14,540 nt of DNA, from assembly GCA_030630445.1 (NCBI GenBank), contig DAOVNC010000038.1, forward strand, positions 1 through 14,540. Direction: 5' to 3'. This stretch comes from Kiritimatiellales bacterium. Its GTDB lineage: Bacteria > Verrucomicrobiota > Kiritimatiellia > Kiritimatiellales > Pontiellaceae. A program made the position numbers and the translations under genes. The first letter of the stretch is position 1; every line of letters starts with the position of its first letter. The notes under the pieces are model-generated. The model was not told the origin of the DNA and did no database searches. It was given only the letters and a program-made list of their open reading frames with translations. Shown here piece after piece: positions 1-9,000 of this stretch.

Positions 1-592
1 CACCCCCGGCTTTAGCTTCGGAAAGAAAGAAGACAAGCTCGGTATCCGCGCCTCCACCACCCGCGAGCTGATCTTCGAAGACTGCGAAATCCCTGCCGAA
101 AACCTCATCGGCCGCGAAGGTGCAGGCTTCCTGCTCGCCATGAAAACGTTCGACGTCTCCCGTCCCGGCATTGCCGCGCAGGGCGTGGGCCTGGCGCAGG
201 GCGCGCTCGACGAAGCCGTCAAGTATGCCAAGGTGCGCAAGCAGTTCGACAAGCCGATCATCGCCAACCAAGGCCTGCTGTGGATGCTCGCCGAAATGTC
301 CACCAAGGTTGAAACTGCGCGGGCGATCACCTATGCCGCATGCCACACCTTGGATGCCGGCGTGAAGAATGTCTCCAAGATTTCCGCCATGTGCAAATAC
401 TATGCGGGCGACGTCGCCATGTCCGTCACCACCGATGCCGTCCAGGTGTTCGGCGGCTACGGCTTCATGAAGGAATATCCGGTCGAAAAGATGATGCGCG
501 ACGCCAAGATCCTGCAAATCTACGAAGGCACCAACCAGATCCAACGCGATATCGTCGGCAATTCCCTCGTCAAGGAATACGCCTCGCTGTAA
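1..592 (+). CDS. Acyl-CoA dehydrogenase, C-terminal part (5' end outside window)
   Basis: The reading frame is open from base 2 and gives the last 196 residues of an acyl-CoA dehydrogenase. The enzyme family oxidises acyl-CoA to trans-2-enoyl-CoA with FAD, passing electrons to ETF. The visible part covers the end of the middle beta domain and the whole C-terminal helical domain. Family landmarks are RKQFDKPI (about residues 79-86), VFGGYG (149-154) and YEGTNQIQR (174-182), whose Glu175 sits where the catalytic base lies in short-chain and butyryl-CoA dehydrogenases. The ATG at 140 is internal, because the frame and the homology both continue upstream of it. The gene is convergent with all the others here and looks like ordinary fatty-acid or butyrate metabolism, unrelated to the polysaccharide cluster. 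Chain-length specificity cannot be told from this part. Confidence 0.93.
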   Translation, partial: TPGFSFGKKEDKLGIRASTTRELIFEDCEIPAENLIGREGAGFLLAMKTFDVSRPGIAAQGVGLAQGALDEAVKYAKVRKQFDKPIIANQGLLWMLAEMSTKVETARAITYAACHTLDAGVKNVSKISAMCKYYAGDVAMSVTTDAVQVFGGYGFMKEYPVEKMMRDAKILQIYEGTNQIQRDIVGNSLVKEYASL

Positions 593-615
593 CCCTTCCA
601 TAATCTGGAATGTAG

Positions 616-685
616 AAACCCCGCCCTGCCCGCCACGTGAGCCGAGTTGGACACGGCAACGTGGCCTCACTCGGGCGGGGTTTTT
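616..685 (+). terminator. Strong GC-rich terminator after the acyl-CoA dehydrogenase, possibly bidirectional
   Basis: AAACCCCGCCC (616-626) pairs perfectly with GGGCGGGGTTT (673-683), and a T-rich tail follows. An inner stem CCACGT (633-638) / ACGTGG (659-664) can also form. It begins 24 bases after the stop codon at 590-592. Because the outer stem starts with AAA, the minus-strand transcript would also have a short T run, so it could stop the convergent cluster too. Confidence 0.85.
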
Positions 686-689
686 ATTT

Positions 690-945
690 GGAGCGGTTTA
701 GAGCACTACAAGATCTGTCGTGGCCCTTGCGTTTCGACGCAGAAGAAAGAAGCAAGGAAAGGAGGGAAACCCTTTCCGGGCCGATCAGGTTTTCTCTCTA
801 ACGAGGGCTTCTCCAATCTTGGATTTGATCCTCGCAAACACCTTTCGACGGGGAGGGGCTGAACTTCTCAAAAAAAACATATTCATGGTTCCTCAACCGA
901 AGCCAGCAACTGCAATGCCCAGCAAACGGTGATGCGGTCGATCGA
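690..945. other. Intergenic stretch between convergent genes, no gene recognised
   Basis: No open frame here has a ribosome binding site or recognisable product. The stretch is purine-rich on the plus strand around 741-770. It contains two small hairpins: TGCGT/ACGCA closing a TTCG loop (near 728-741) and GGAAAGG/CCTTTCC (756-777). An A run lies near 870-877. I see no module remnant in the minus frame directly behind the stop codon at 946. Confidence 0.5.
741..777 (-). terminator. Weak terminator candidate for the minus-strand cluster
   Basis: On the minus strand a 7-bp stem, GGAAAGG (from 777) with CCTTTCC (to 756), closes an 8-base loop. It is followed by a pyrimidine-rich tail (755-741, TTGCTTCTTTCTTCT). 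It lies about 170 bases beyond the last stop codon of the cluster. The tail is not a clean T run, so the call is tentative. Confidence 0.3.
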
Positions 946-2730
946 CTATTCCGTAATTACGCGATAGAAGGTTTGATCCGGCCCAATGGCATTGGTGATG
1001 GTGATCATTCCGCCGTCTCCTGCGACTCCATTCGTGAAGCTCTGCCAATCTGCCATTGGCAGGTTCGAGTTGGTTTCCACGCCGTAGCTTCCACCATTTT
1101 CGCTGATCCATGTAAGTACCATTTGGGCACCGCCGGAAACAGGCCCGCTAATTGAGAGGTCGGTTACGGCGGCAGCCGGTTTGGGCGTCACACCAAGAGC
1201 AACCTGATCGATTTCGGGCCATGCATCAATCGGCGTAAGTCCAACCCCGAGAGTCGATCCGATCCACGGATCGCCTGCCTGCACGGTGAACTGCCCCTCC
1301 GCCTGCGCACCGCCTGTACCCGTAACGGCCTCAGTACCCGTTATCGCGGTGCGGGTTCCTGCGTTGTCCCATACCAATTGGATCTGTGCATTTTTACCCC
1401 CCGTCCGCGCACTCCAGAAGCTATAGTCGATAACATCGCCTACCTCGATGATGTGATCCGACATGTTGAGAATGGCCGCTCCCGGTTGAAGAAAAGCCAT
1501 CCTGGTTCCATCCAGTCCCACATAGGTGTTGGCGGTGGTGTTGGCATCGTTGCACCCCGTATCGTTGTCGGCGGTGTCCACCTCGCTCCAGTTTTCCCAG
1601 AAAGACACCGCTCCATCGATGAAGAGGACCTTGCCGGTTTCGAGCTCAAAGCTTCCGTTCCGATTGGTGTTGTCAATCAGAACGATATCCGGAACCACCA
1701 GCTCCGAAACATAGATGTTGAGCACCGCATTGGTGGAACCCGTGATTTCATCGTCGGCAATGACTACAAATGTATTCGTGCCGAGGTCACCCATTGTAGG
1801 CGTACCCGACAAGACTCCATTGGTAGCCACGTTCAGCCATGCCGGTCCGCTGGCATCCCGACTGTATGTAATTGGATCACCGTTCGGATCTTGCGCCTTG
1901 CCGGCCAATGTGCCGACGTAGTCGATGCCAACATAGCCATCATCGCCTGCAATTGGGTCTTCCAGCCAAACCGGCGCTCCGGGCGGCTCTGGTAACGTGG
2001 TTCCGGTCAGCTGGACATTGTCGATGTTGGTGTTGCCGCCGATTCCTGGGTCGGTCTTATTGTAGAATCCGATTCCGCTGACATCGCCGAGGAGAGCCTT
2101 GGCCACGGAGAACGTATTGCTCTCCCCTCCCATGGTCAACGTGAAATCATAGTTGGCGCCGTTTTCAACGAGCGAGAGTGTAACCGCTGCGAGGACGGTT
2201 CCGGCAGGCGCCGTGGCGGCGCCGGCGAAGGTTGAACCACTGACGATATCGGAAGGGGGCGTCGTGGTTAGTGTGCTCACGCCAGCCGAATAGGTGGTTC
2301 CGCCCGGCTCCCATGAAACGATCAGGCCGTTGGCTGTGCCTTCGAGCATGAATCCGCTGATGGAAGTGCCCCAGTTATTGGCAAAATCGGCCGTGAGTGT
2401 GAGTGCGGACGAAGTATCCCAGAGGCCATCCCCCACATCCGCCCCAAGGCCGGTATTGGAGGCCAGATAGGTGGCGGATTGTGCTTCGTTTTCAAGCGCC
2501 GCCAAGAACAAGGTGCCGCCATTGTTAAACGGACCGTCCTGCGTGCGGATTTCAGAGGGAGAGGCTGCCGGGGTTGGATCGGTATCGGTGTAGCTCAGGA
2601 AATGAGCGGCCTCGGTGCCGGCAGTGTCGCCTATGCTGGTTGCAAACGCGTCCGTGTGGTTGATCACTGCGGCCGATGCTGACAACGATGCCGCAAGTAA
2701 GATTGTTGCTGCAATATACGATACTTTCAT
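946..2730 (-). CDS. Secreted modular protein: N-terminal beta module, cadherin-like Ig domain, binding-like module, C-terminal FYR module
   Basis: The product has 594 residues and no recognised catalytic domain. A signal peptide covers about residues 1-21. Residues 22-245 are homologous to the N-terminus of the adjacent sulfatase, sharing the motifs PFNNGGT, NNWG, ENG-NYD-TLT, NTFSVA and GNTNID. Residues about 250-341 look like a putative Ig/cadherin-like domain (DPNGDPITYS, PAWLNV, GVLSGTP). Residues about 357-515 form a binding-like region opening with NGSFE. Residues 522-594 are the C-terminal beta-rich module ending QTFYRVITE, almost the same as the end of the gene at 10961. The start is preceded by only a weak purine-rich site (AAGAGAC). 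It begins 31 bases after the sulfatase stop, so the two are probably co-transcribed. A role in binding the sulfatase substrate or coating the surface is inference. Confidence 0.85.
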   Translation of the reverse strand: MKVSYIAATILLAASLSASAAVINHTDAFATSIGDTAGTEAAHFLSYTDTDPTPAASPSEIRTQDGPFNNGGTLFLAALENEAQSATYLASNTGLGADVGDGLWDTSSALTLTADFANNWGTSISGFMLEGTANGLIVSWEPGGTTYSAGVSTLTTTPPSDIVSGSTFAGAATAPAGTVLAAVTLSLVENGANYDFTLTMGGESNTFSVAKALLGDVSGIGFYNKTDPGIGGNTNIDNVQLTGTTLPEPPGAPVWLEDPIAGDDGYVGIDYVGTLAGKAQDPNGDPITYSRDASGPAWLNVATNGVLSGTPTMGDLGTNTFVVIADDEITGSTNAVLNIYVSELVVPDIVLIDNTNRNGSFELETGKVLFIDGAVSFWENWSEVDTADNDTGCNDANTTANTYVGLDGTRMAFLQPGAAILNMSDHIIEVGDVIDYSFWSARTGGKNAQIQLVWDNAGTRTAITGTEAVTGTGGAQAEGQFTVQAGDPWIGSTLGVGLTPIDAWPEIDQVALGVTPKPAAAVTDLSISGPVSGGAQMVLTWISENGGSYGVETNSNLPMADWQSFTNGVAGDGGMITITNAIGPDQTFYRVITE

Positions 2731-2761
2731 TCTTGTCTCTTTTGGTTTGTTTAGTCGATTC

Positions 2762-5629
2762 TTAGTCTTCTAGTTCAATGCGATAGAATCCCTGATCGTT
2801 CCCGGGGGCTCCCAGATTGTAGCTGGTGGTTGTACCCGACGAGGCAGGAAGTCCATTCGTTACAATGCCGGTCCAATTGGTGAGATTATCGCTGCTGTGT
2901 ATCGTGAAAGAGGCCCCAGGAGCGGAAGGCCATGTGATTTCCAGCGCACCATCCCACTCACCGACGAGGCGGAAGAAACTATCGGGATCCAAGGGGTTGG
3001 TACCGATGCGGATCTCGGCACCGTCGGGGGTACCGTCACCATCGGTGTTGTCGTTGTCGGGATCGGTTTCGCCGGAATCGACGAGGCCGTTTTGGTTGGG
3101 ATCCTCGGTGTTGTCGTCAAGGCCGTCGCCATCTGCATCGAGGCCCGCCGCAACCGGCATGGTTGGGGGAACGGGCTGGTTGGAGCTGATGCTGATGGGA
3201 TATTGGGCATCCATGCCATCGAGTTCGCGAACCATGGCCCGGGCCATCTGGGCGAGGCGGACGGGCTCGGCGGTGGCCCGGTTGTTGGATTCGTCGATAT
3301 CCAGGGTCAGGTTGTAGAGTTCCCAGCGGGGTTCGTAGCCGGAGCCATCGGCGACGCCGTCGGCGTAGAAGTAAATGAGTTTCCAATCGCCGTCGCGGAT
3401 GGCGGTGAAGGGTTCGATGCCGAGGCCGACCCCGATGTTCTCATACCACTGGTGCGGATAATGCCAGAGCAAAACGCCGTCGCGCTCGAAGGGTTCGTTC
3501 TTGAAGAGCGGTGAAAGGTCTTGGCCGTCGAGATTCTGTCCGTAGGGTTGCGGGACATCGACCCCGGCCAAGGTCAGGATGGTCGGATAGAAATCGTCGG
3601 TATGCACGGGTTCATTACAGGTTGAACCGGGAGCGATGGCTAGACTGGAGTACAGCGGGGGCTGAGCCGGATCCTGCCCGGCCCACGCGACAATCATCGG
3701 CACGCGGTATCCGCCCTCGTAGCCGGCTCCTTTGCCGCTGCGGATGGGAGCGTTGTGCCAGTCGCGGATCCAGGGGTCTCCCGAAAACGAGCGGCTGTGG
3801 CTGGAGAGGCCGCCGTTGTCGGAGACGAACAGGACGATGGTGTTGTCCGCCGCACCGATGGCAACGAGGTGGTCCAGGAGGTCGCCGAGGCTTTCATCCA
3901 TCGACTCGACCATCGCGGCGTAGTGGATTTCCTCGCCGGGACGTCCGGCGTATTCGGGGTTGACGGTAAACTCCGGGTCGCCCTGAAGCGGCGCATGGAC
4001 CGCGTAGTGCGCCATGTTCATAAAGAAGGGCTGTCCTGCGGCCAGCGCGTCGTTAATGGCACCCTTGGCTTTGTCGGTAAGAGCCTTGGTAATGTATTTG
4101 CCTTGGGGTTGATCCTCCATGTTCGGATACAAACCCGGGTTGTTGATCCATGGCGAGAAGTAGCTGTAGGGTCCGCCGATCTCGCTGCCTCCGATATTGA
4201 CGTCGAATCCAAGGTTGGTGGGATCGTTTCCGCCTCCGAGATTTCGCCCGCCGAAGTGCGCCTTGCCGACATGGATGGTGCGATACCCGGCGGCCTGCAA
4301 CAAGGACGGCAGGGTGATGAATCCGTCGCCGGGTTGCAGTCCCTGCGAGCGCCACGCCGGACTTTTCAGGTAGGTGTTCGAGTTTCCGCCGCCACCCGTC
4401 TGGCGGGTCCAGTCGGTGATATGGGTCCGGGCGGGGTTCTGGCCGCTCATGATACCGGTACGGGTCGGGGAACAGACCGGCGAAGCCGCATAGGCGTCGG
4501 TAAACTTCATCCCCTGCTCGGCAAGCCGCAGCATGCTAGGAGTATGGTAGAGATCATTCCAGACCGGCCTTGGATTGTGCAACTGCAGCTCGGTGTCCTG
4601 CCAACCCATGTCGTCGACGAGGAAGAGCAGAATGTTTGGCTGGCTGCCCGGAGCAACTTCCCGAACGGTGACCGAAGCGGTGGTGGTGCCGATGCCATTG
4701 CTGGCGGTCAAAACATAGGTGGTGGTGCCCGTTGCGCTGTGCGTAGCCGTGTTCGTTCCTGTGAGATCGCCAAGGCCTTGGTCGATGGAGAGCGCGGTGG
4801 CATCGGTGGTTTCCCAATTCAGCGTAATCGTGGCACCGCCGGGAGCGAAGAAGAGCGGAGAAGCGGTAAAGGATTCAATAGTCGGCGCAGCAGGCGGAGC
4901 CGAAACGACTTCGCCGGTGAACGTGAGGGTGTCGATATTCGTGTTTCCCTCAGCTCCCCCGTCCGCGCTCTTGGTGTTGCTGTAGTAGCCCATCGCGTCG
5001 ATAGCACCCAGCGAGGCGATGGCCACCGAAAAGGTATTCGCGCTGCCGCCCACCGTGAGCGTAATGTCATAGTTGGTTCCGTTCTCAATAACGGACAGGT
5101 TGACAGGGGCCAAGGTGTCCCCATCGGGAAAGCTCGCCGAACCGGTCAAGGTATCGCCGTTAACCGTTCCGGTCGGCAATCCATTTCCGACACCAGCCCA
5201 GGTTCCGGCCTTGTAGGTGGTTGCTCCGGGAATCCAGGCAACAAGGAAATCGCTGGTGGCTCCACGAAGAACCAATCCACTGACCGGCGATCCCCAGTTG
5301 TTGGCTATGTCGGCGTTCAGGCTGAGTGCCACCGTGGTGTCGTAGGCGGTTCCTCCAAATTGGGTCGCGTTCAAGACAAGGGTTTGTTCGTCATTCGAAA
5401 CACCCGCGAGAAAAGCCGTGCCGCCATTGTTGAAGGGACTGTTTTGCGACCGGACATTGCTACCGCCTTGAACCTCGGCATAGGTGAAATCGGGGTAGAT
5501 GGAGGTAAAGTCCGAAGTGCCGGTGATGGTGCCGAAGCTTTCGGTGTACAGCGTGGCCGCTTGGGTCGAGGCAACGAGAGCGAGGGCGGTTAGGGAAACC
5601 ATTCGGGAAATAATTTTTTTCGTCTTCAT
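2762..5629 (-). CDS. Secreted multidomain sulfatase (formylglycine-dependent, type I)
   Basis: This 955-residue protein should hydrolyse sulfate esters outside the cytoplasm. In order it has: a signal peptide (about 1-25); the N-terminal module shared with the neighbouring 594-residue protein (26-240); an Ig-like domain (about 245-323); the sulfatase domain (331-803); an acidic DxDGDG thrombospondin-3-like calcium-binding linker (830-884); and the C-terminal module ending FYRIELED (886-955). Metal-site aspartates lie in LVDDMG (Asp339, Asp340). Cys386 in CSPTR fits C-x-P-x-R and is the residue converted to formylglycine. SDNGG (Asp604, Asn605) and GKG (Lys633) complete the site. The segment usually seen as GKWHLG reads GKAHFG (455-460). 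A typical sulfatase has about 450-550 residues, so the extra length comes from added modules. No clear ribosome binding site precedes the ATG. No maturing enzyme lies in the window. The substrate is unknown, though the neighbours point to a sulfated polysaccharide. Confidence 0.95.
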   Translation of the reverse strand: MKTKKIISRMVSLTALALVASTQAATLYTESFGTITGTSDFTSIYPDFTYAEVQGGSNVRSQNSPFNNGGTAFLAGVSNDEQTLVLNATQFGGTAYDTTVALSLNADIANNWGSPVSGLVLRGATSDFLVAWIPGATTYKAGTWAGVGNGLPTGTVNGDTLTGSASFPDGDTLAPVNLSVIENGTNYDITLTVGGSANTFSVAIASLGAIDAMGYYSNTKSADGGAEGNTNIDTLTFTGEVVSAPPAAPTIESFTASPLFFAPGGATITLNWETTDATALSIDQGLGDLTGTNTATHSATGTTTYVLTASNGIGTTTASVTVREVAPGSQPNILLFLVDDMGWQDTELQLHNPRPVWNDLYHTPSMLRLAEQGMKFTDAYAASPVCSPTRTGIMSGQNPARTHITDWTRQTGGGGNSNTYLKSPAWRSQGLQPGDGFITLPSLLQAAGYRTIHVGKAHFGGRNLGGGNDPTNLGFDVNIGGSEIGGPYSYFSPWINNPGLYPNMEDQPQGKYITKALTDKAKGAINDALAAGQPFFMNMAHYAVHAPLQGDPEFTVNPEYAGRPGEEIHYAAMVESMDESLGDLLDHLVAIGAADNTIVLFVSDNGGLSSHSRSFSGDPWIRDWHNAPIRSGKGAGYEGGYRVPMIVAWAGQDPAQPPLYSSLAIAPGSTCNEPVHTDDFYPTILTLAGVDVPQPYGQNLDGQDLSPLFKNEPFERDGVLLWHYPHQWYENIGVGLGIEPFTAIRDGDWKLIYFYADGVADGSGYEPRWELYNLTLDIDESNNRATAEPVRLAQMARAMVRELDGMDAQYPISISSNQPVPPTMPVAAGLDADGDGLDDNTEDPNQNGLVDSGETDPDNDNTDGDGTPDGAEIRIGTNPLDPDSFFRLVGEWDGALEITWPSAPGASFTIHSSDNLTNWTGIVTNGLPASSGTTTSYNLGAPGNDQGFYRIELED

Positions 5630-5656
5630 AGTTCAGTATTTTCAATAATTCGGGGT

Positions 5657-5959
5657 TCAATTTTCCAGTTTAAAGGTAGTCAGAACGGCAGCGTGGTCGG
5701 AAGGAAACTCGACAAAACTACGCTTTGTATAGTTCCGGTAGTGCTTGATCACCCGGGATTCGATGGGTTTGAGATCCTTTCCCGTCGAGTAGATAAAACC
5801 GATCCGTGCATACAATGCCCGCCGATCCGGTTGCGAGTTTTCCTTATCAACGACGAAGCCTTTTCCCGAGATCCACTTGTATCCTTTCCCCGTGGTGGTC
5901 CAGGTGTGGCCCAGGGTAGTGGCACTGAGTAGAAAGCAGGTGATGTAGAATATTATCAT
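5657..5959 (-). pseudogene. Internally deleted endonuclease/exonuclease/phosphatase (EEP) family remnant
   Basis: The product has 100 residues. It begins with a plausible signal peptide (MIIFYITCFLLSATTL) and runs straight into what looks like only the C-terminal end of an EEP-fold enzyme: a GHTWTT segment, RIGFIYS where the family usually has RID-x-I, and PSDHAAV near the end, matching the family's SDH motif. The usual N-terminal catalytic Glu and the GDFN motif are absent, and the family is normally about 250-300 residues. I chose the ATG at 5959 because GAGG (5965-5968) sits 5 bases upstream; the upstream ATG at 6001 would break up the signal peptide. A 27-base gap leads to the sulfatase. 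Reading it as a gene that kept its start and end but lost its middle is inference. It may still be translated but should not be catalytic. A short secreted protein of its own is less likely. Confidence 0.6.
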
Positions 5960-6047
5960 AAGATCCTCAGTTTTTAACCTATGTATAATTGGAAATATCA
6001 TAGCGAATTATCAAACACATGAGTTGAAATCGTTTGTATGACATGCA

Positions 6048-6066
6048 GGCTTGCGTGCCGCAAGCC
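6048..6066 (-). other. Perfect 8-bp hairpin just after the beta-helix gene
   Basis: GGCTTGCG (6048-6055) and CGCAAGCC (6059-6066) form an uninterrupted 8-bp stem with a 3-base loop. It lies immediately behind the stop codon at 6068-6070. No T run follows on the minus strand, so it is not a textbook terminator. It could stabilise the 3' end of the transcript or weaken read-through into the downstream genes. Confidence 0.4.
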
Positions 6067-6067
6067 C

Positions 6068-9000
6068 CTACAGGAACCAACGAATGCGATAGAATGCGGT
6101 GTCGTTGGTCGCGGGTGTGGAGATGGAAAACGGGGATGTTGCTAGCTCATAAATATTGGTCAATACCTGCCATGAAAACGGATCGGTCAACGTCTCCGTA
6201 TAATCGACAAAGTAGTGCTGCCCTGGCGTACCGCTAAACTGCAGGCTGACCTTGCCGCCGATGATCTCCGTCCCCGGCAAAATTACCGGGGTATGCGCGG
6301 TGGGTATCGTCGGCACGCCGAATACATCGATCTCACGGCCGACCACGACACCGCCAGGATTGGCATCGTTGGCGATATTGAAAGTGATCGCCTTGACGCC
6401 GGAGGCCATTGCCCCGCTATTGGTAAACGATACGGTCGTCCAGTATGAAGCGGGCGAGTTTGGCTCCCAGTGCTCCGGACCGGTCAGCACCGCCGTCGAA
6501 TCGTCAACGTAGGTCACAATGATCGAATAGCCTTGGTTGGCCCGTCCTCCCGCTGCGGTGTTCCACCCAAAATAGACATCGATCCCGGTGATGTCATAGC
6601 CGGACGTATTGACGGACGTATCTAATTCAACCGAGACACTGTTGCCGCTATCCATCGTCACTTCGCCCACGTCGGCGGTGTCGCCATCTTCATTGCCGAT
6701 GAGGCCGTTGAACAGCTCTGCGTGCCGGCTCGCCACATCGTTGCCGCCGGTGGCGGAGCTGCCGAAAAATTGCGTCTGCGCGAGGTCGGTGGTGCTGACC
6801 ACGGGTGCGGTATTGCCTTTCGAGGTACTGACCTCGGTCGCAGTTCCCGGGGACACGGTGATGGAATCCAGAATCATATACTTGGACTCCGCATTGACCG
6901 CCTTGATCGTATGAATTCCCGGCGTCAATCCCGTCCGGTTATAGACGGTTTGCCGGTAGAGGCGGGATTCATTATAGCAATTGATCGTTTCATCCAGCAC
7001 GCCGTCGATATAGACCTCGACCTGGCCCATATCGGAGTTTTTCTGGGAGGTAAAGGAAATGCCGGTGCCATGGAAGACGAGTTCAAAAGAGTCCTCGGCA
7101 ACCTGGGTAAACTGGAAGTCGTTGTTGAAACATTCAACGTTTACCTGAGCCGCCCATGTTCCCGTATAGACCACGCCCGCCGTATCGTTGAGTTGCTCGG
7201 ATCCTCCCGGTTTCACGAAGCTGAACGGCTGCTCGATCTGGTTGCGCAGCAGCGTGACCGGCACAATGGTGCCCGGCGCAATGGAATTATAGATGAGCCA
7301 AAAACTTTGCTTGGTCGTGATGGGTACGCCATCGACTGCGCGGATGAGATCAAGGGTCTCGAACCCCTGGCCGGCGGCATAGCTTCCAGCCGGGACCAAC
7401 TCAAAATAGATCCCGTTGAGATCCGGAGCCCCCAACGCAGACTGGATCGATACGTTGTAGATGCTGGCGGCCTCGGCTCCCATCAAAGGCTCGGAATCGT
7501 CCAGCGGATCCGGCTCTGCCACGAAATCCACGGGGTCTGGCTCAGGCGCTCCCGGCTTGCCGAACTGATCCATGGCAAAGTTCGCAAATCCCAGAAGTGG
7601 CGCGGGAGAGCCCGGCAGCACCGTGTAGTTCATCGTGTCGGGATCGGTGAAGAGTGGATTGGCGGTCACTGAGTTGACATCGAGACCCAAAGCCGACCAA
7701 CCATCGAAGCCGATGCTGACAGGGTCGCCCGCATTGTAGAACAGGTTGGAGTCAATCGTCGCCTGCTTCGCCGCCATATTGGAAGCGTCGAGGCCGGCCA
7801 GGCTGTAGGCAGAATGATTCACAACGATATTGTTGGTAAACGCGTCCTCGCACCCGTCATACCAAACGTGGAGGTCGGCCGGCCCGTTGATCATGATATT
7901 GTTGTACACCTTGCGCCCGAAACCCTCGCGAAGCTTGATCCCGCAGTTCAGGCAGAGGTTATTGTACAATTCGTAATTGCTGGATCCATCATCGAGATCG
8001 ATACCGAAGATACGCGGTTCGCTGTAATGGAAACGGTTGTTGCGGATCACGGTGGTTTTCCAGGCATCGAGGAAGGCGTAGGGCTTCTTTTGTGTTCCAT
8101 TGCTTCCTCGTGTGTTGTAGCCGAGATACGACCAGAAACGGTCACGACCCCATGCATTGAATGGGCCGTGATCACTGGTTTCCCGGACGCAGTCGAAGAC
8201 GTCATTGAACTCGATCAGGTGGCCGCCCCAGGTGCCGTCACATATGTTGATGCCTGCACGCGGACTGCCGTGGACCGTGTTGTGGCTCACCGTGATGCTT
8301 TCGGACATCGAGATGTTCACGCCGCAGGTCTGCTTCTCGAAGCGGCCCATGTCCTGCATGTGGTTGTAGCTGACGGTGATGTCCTTCGGATAGTCGTCCG
8401 TGAGCGGCCCCGGTGTCGTATCCTGGATATCCGTATGGTGGATGGTATCCCAGGAGGACGGATAGCGCACCGCACTCACCAACCCGACCATGTTGACGCA
8501 GGTCGCGCCGTTCTCGAGGAATTCGTTCTGGGTCACGAGGTGGTTGCGGTTGTAGCCGCTCATGAAGATCCCGTTGCCGCCGATCCGATCAAAGACCGAG
8601 TTCGAGATCGTCACATCTTCCGCATCCTGAATAAACACGGCTCCCGCACGGGCAATGCCCCAATCGCTGCGCAACGGCCTTTCGTAGGTACGTGTGAAAA
8701 GCGTCCGATGCGTCTTAGCGAAAGTGAAATTGTCGAAGGTCAGATGCTTCACTTTCGATCCGCCGGTACCGACGATCCGGATCAGATCCTCGGTCGACGC
8801 CGCCTCAAAGGCAGCCGTCGATGGATTCAGCCCGGAGAGTGGATAGAAGTAGAGATTGCCCGTCGCCGAGTCATAGAACCACTCGCCGGGGGCATCCAGC
8901 TCCTCGAAGATATTCTCCACCATCCGGCAGGTGGAATGCATCAGGCTTCCGCGGTTATTGTCCCCCACCCACTGCAAGGTTGGGTTGCCGACGCCATCGA

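Noticed and set aside
10..22. Lipobox in the propeller glycosidase (counted in residues of the protein at 9713-10810)
   Set aside because: LMSC has Met at a position that rarely tolerates it, and a normal signal-peptidase site (SNA-A) follows at residues 20-23.
647..932. Small plus-strand open frames behind the acyl-CoA dehydrogenase terminator
   Set aside because: They overlap the terminator or low-complexity purine-rich sequence and have no recognisable product.
3755..5593. Long plus-strand open frame (612 codons) opposite the sulfatase
   Set aside because: It is a shadow of the minus-strand gene, whose sulfatase motifs are unmistakable. The antisense product has no recognisable domain, and no ribosome site was seen.
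5997..6002. TATGAT as a -10 promoter box before the EEP remnant
   Set aside because: No acceptable -35 box lies 16-18 bases upstream, and the promoter consensus of this lineage is not known to me.
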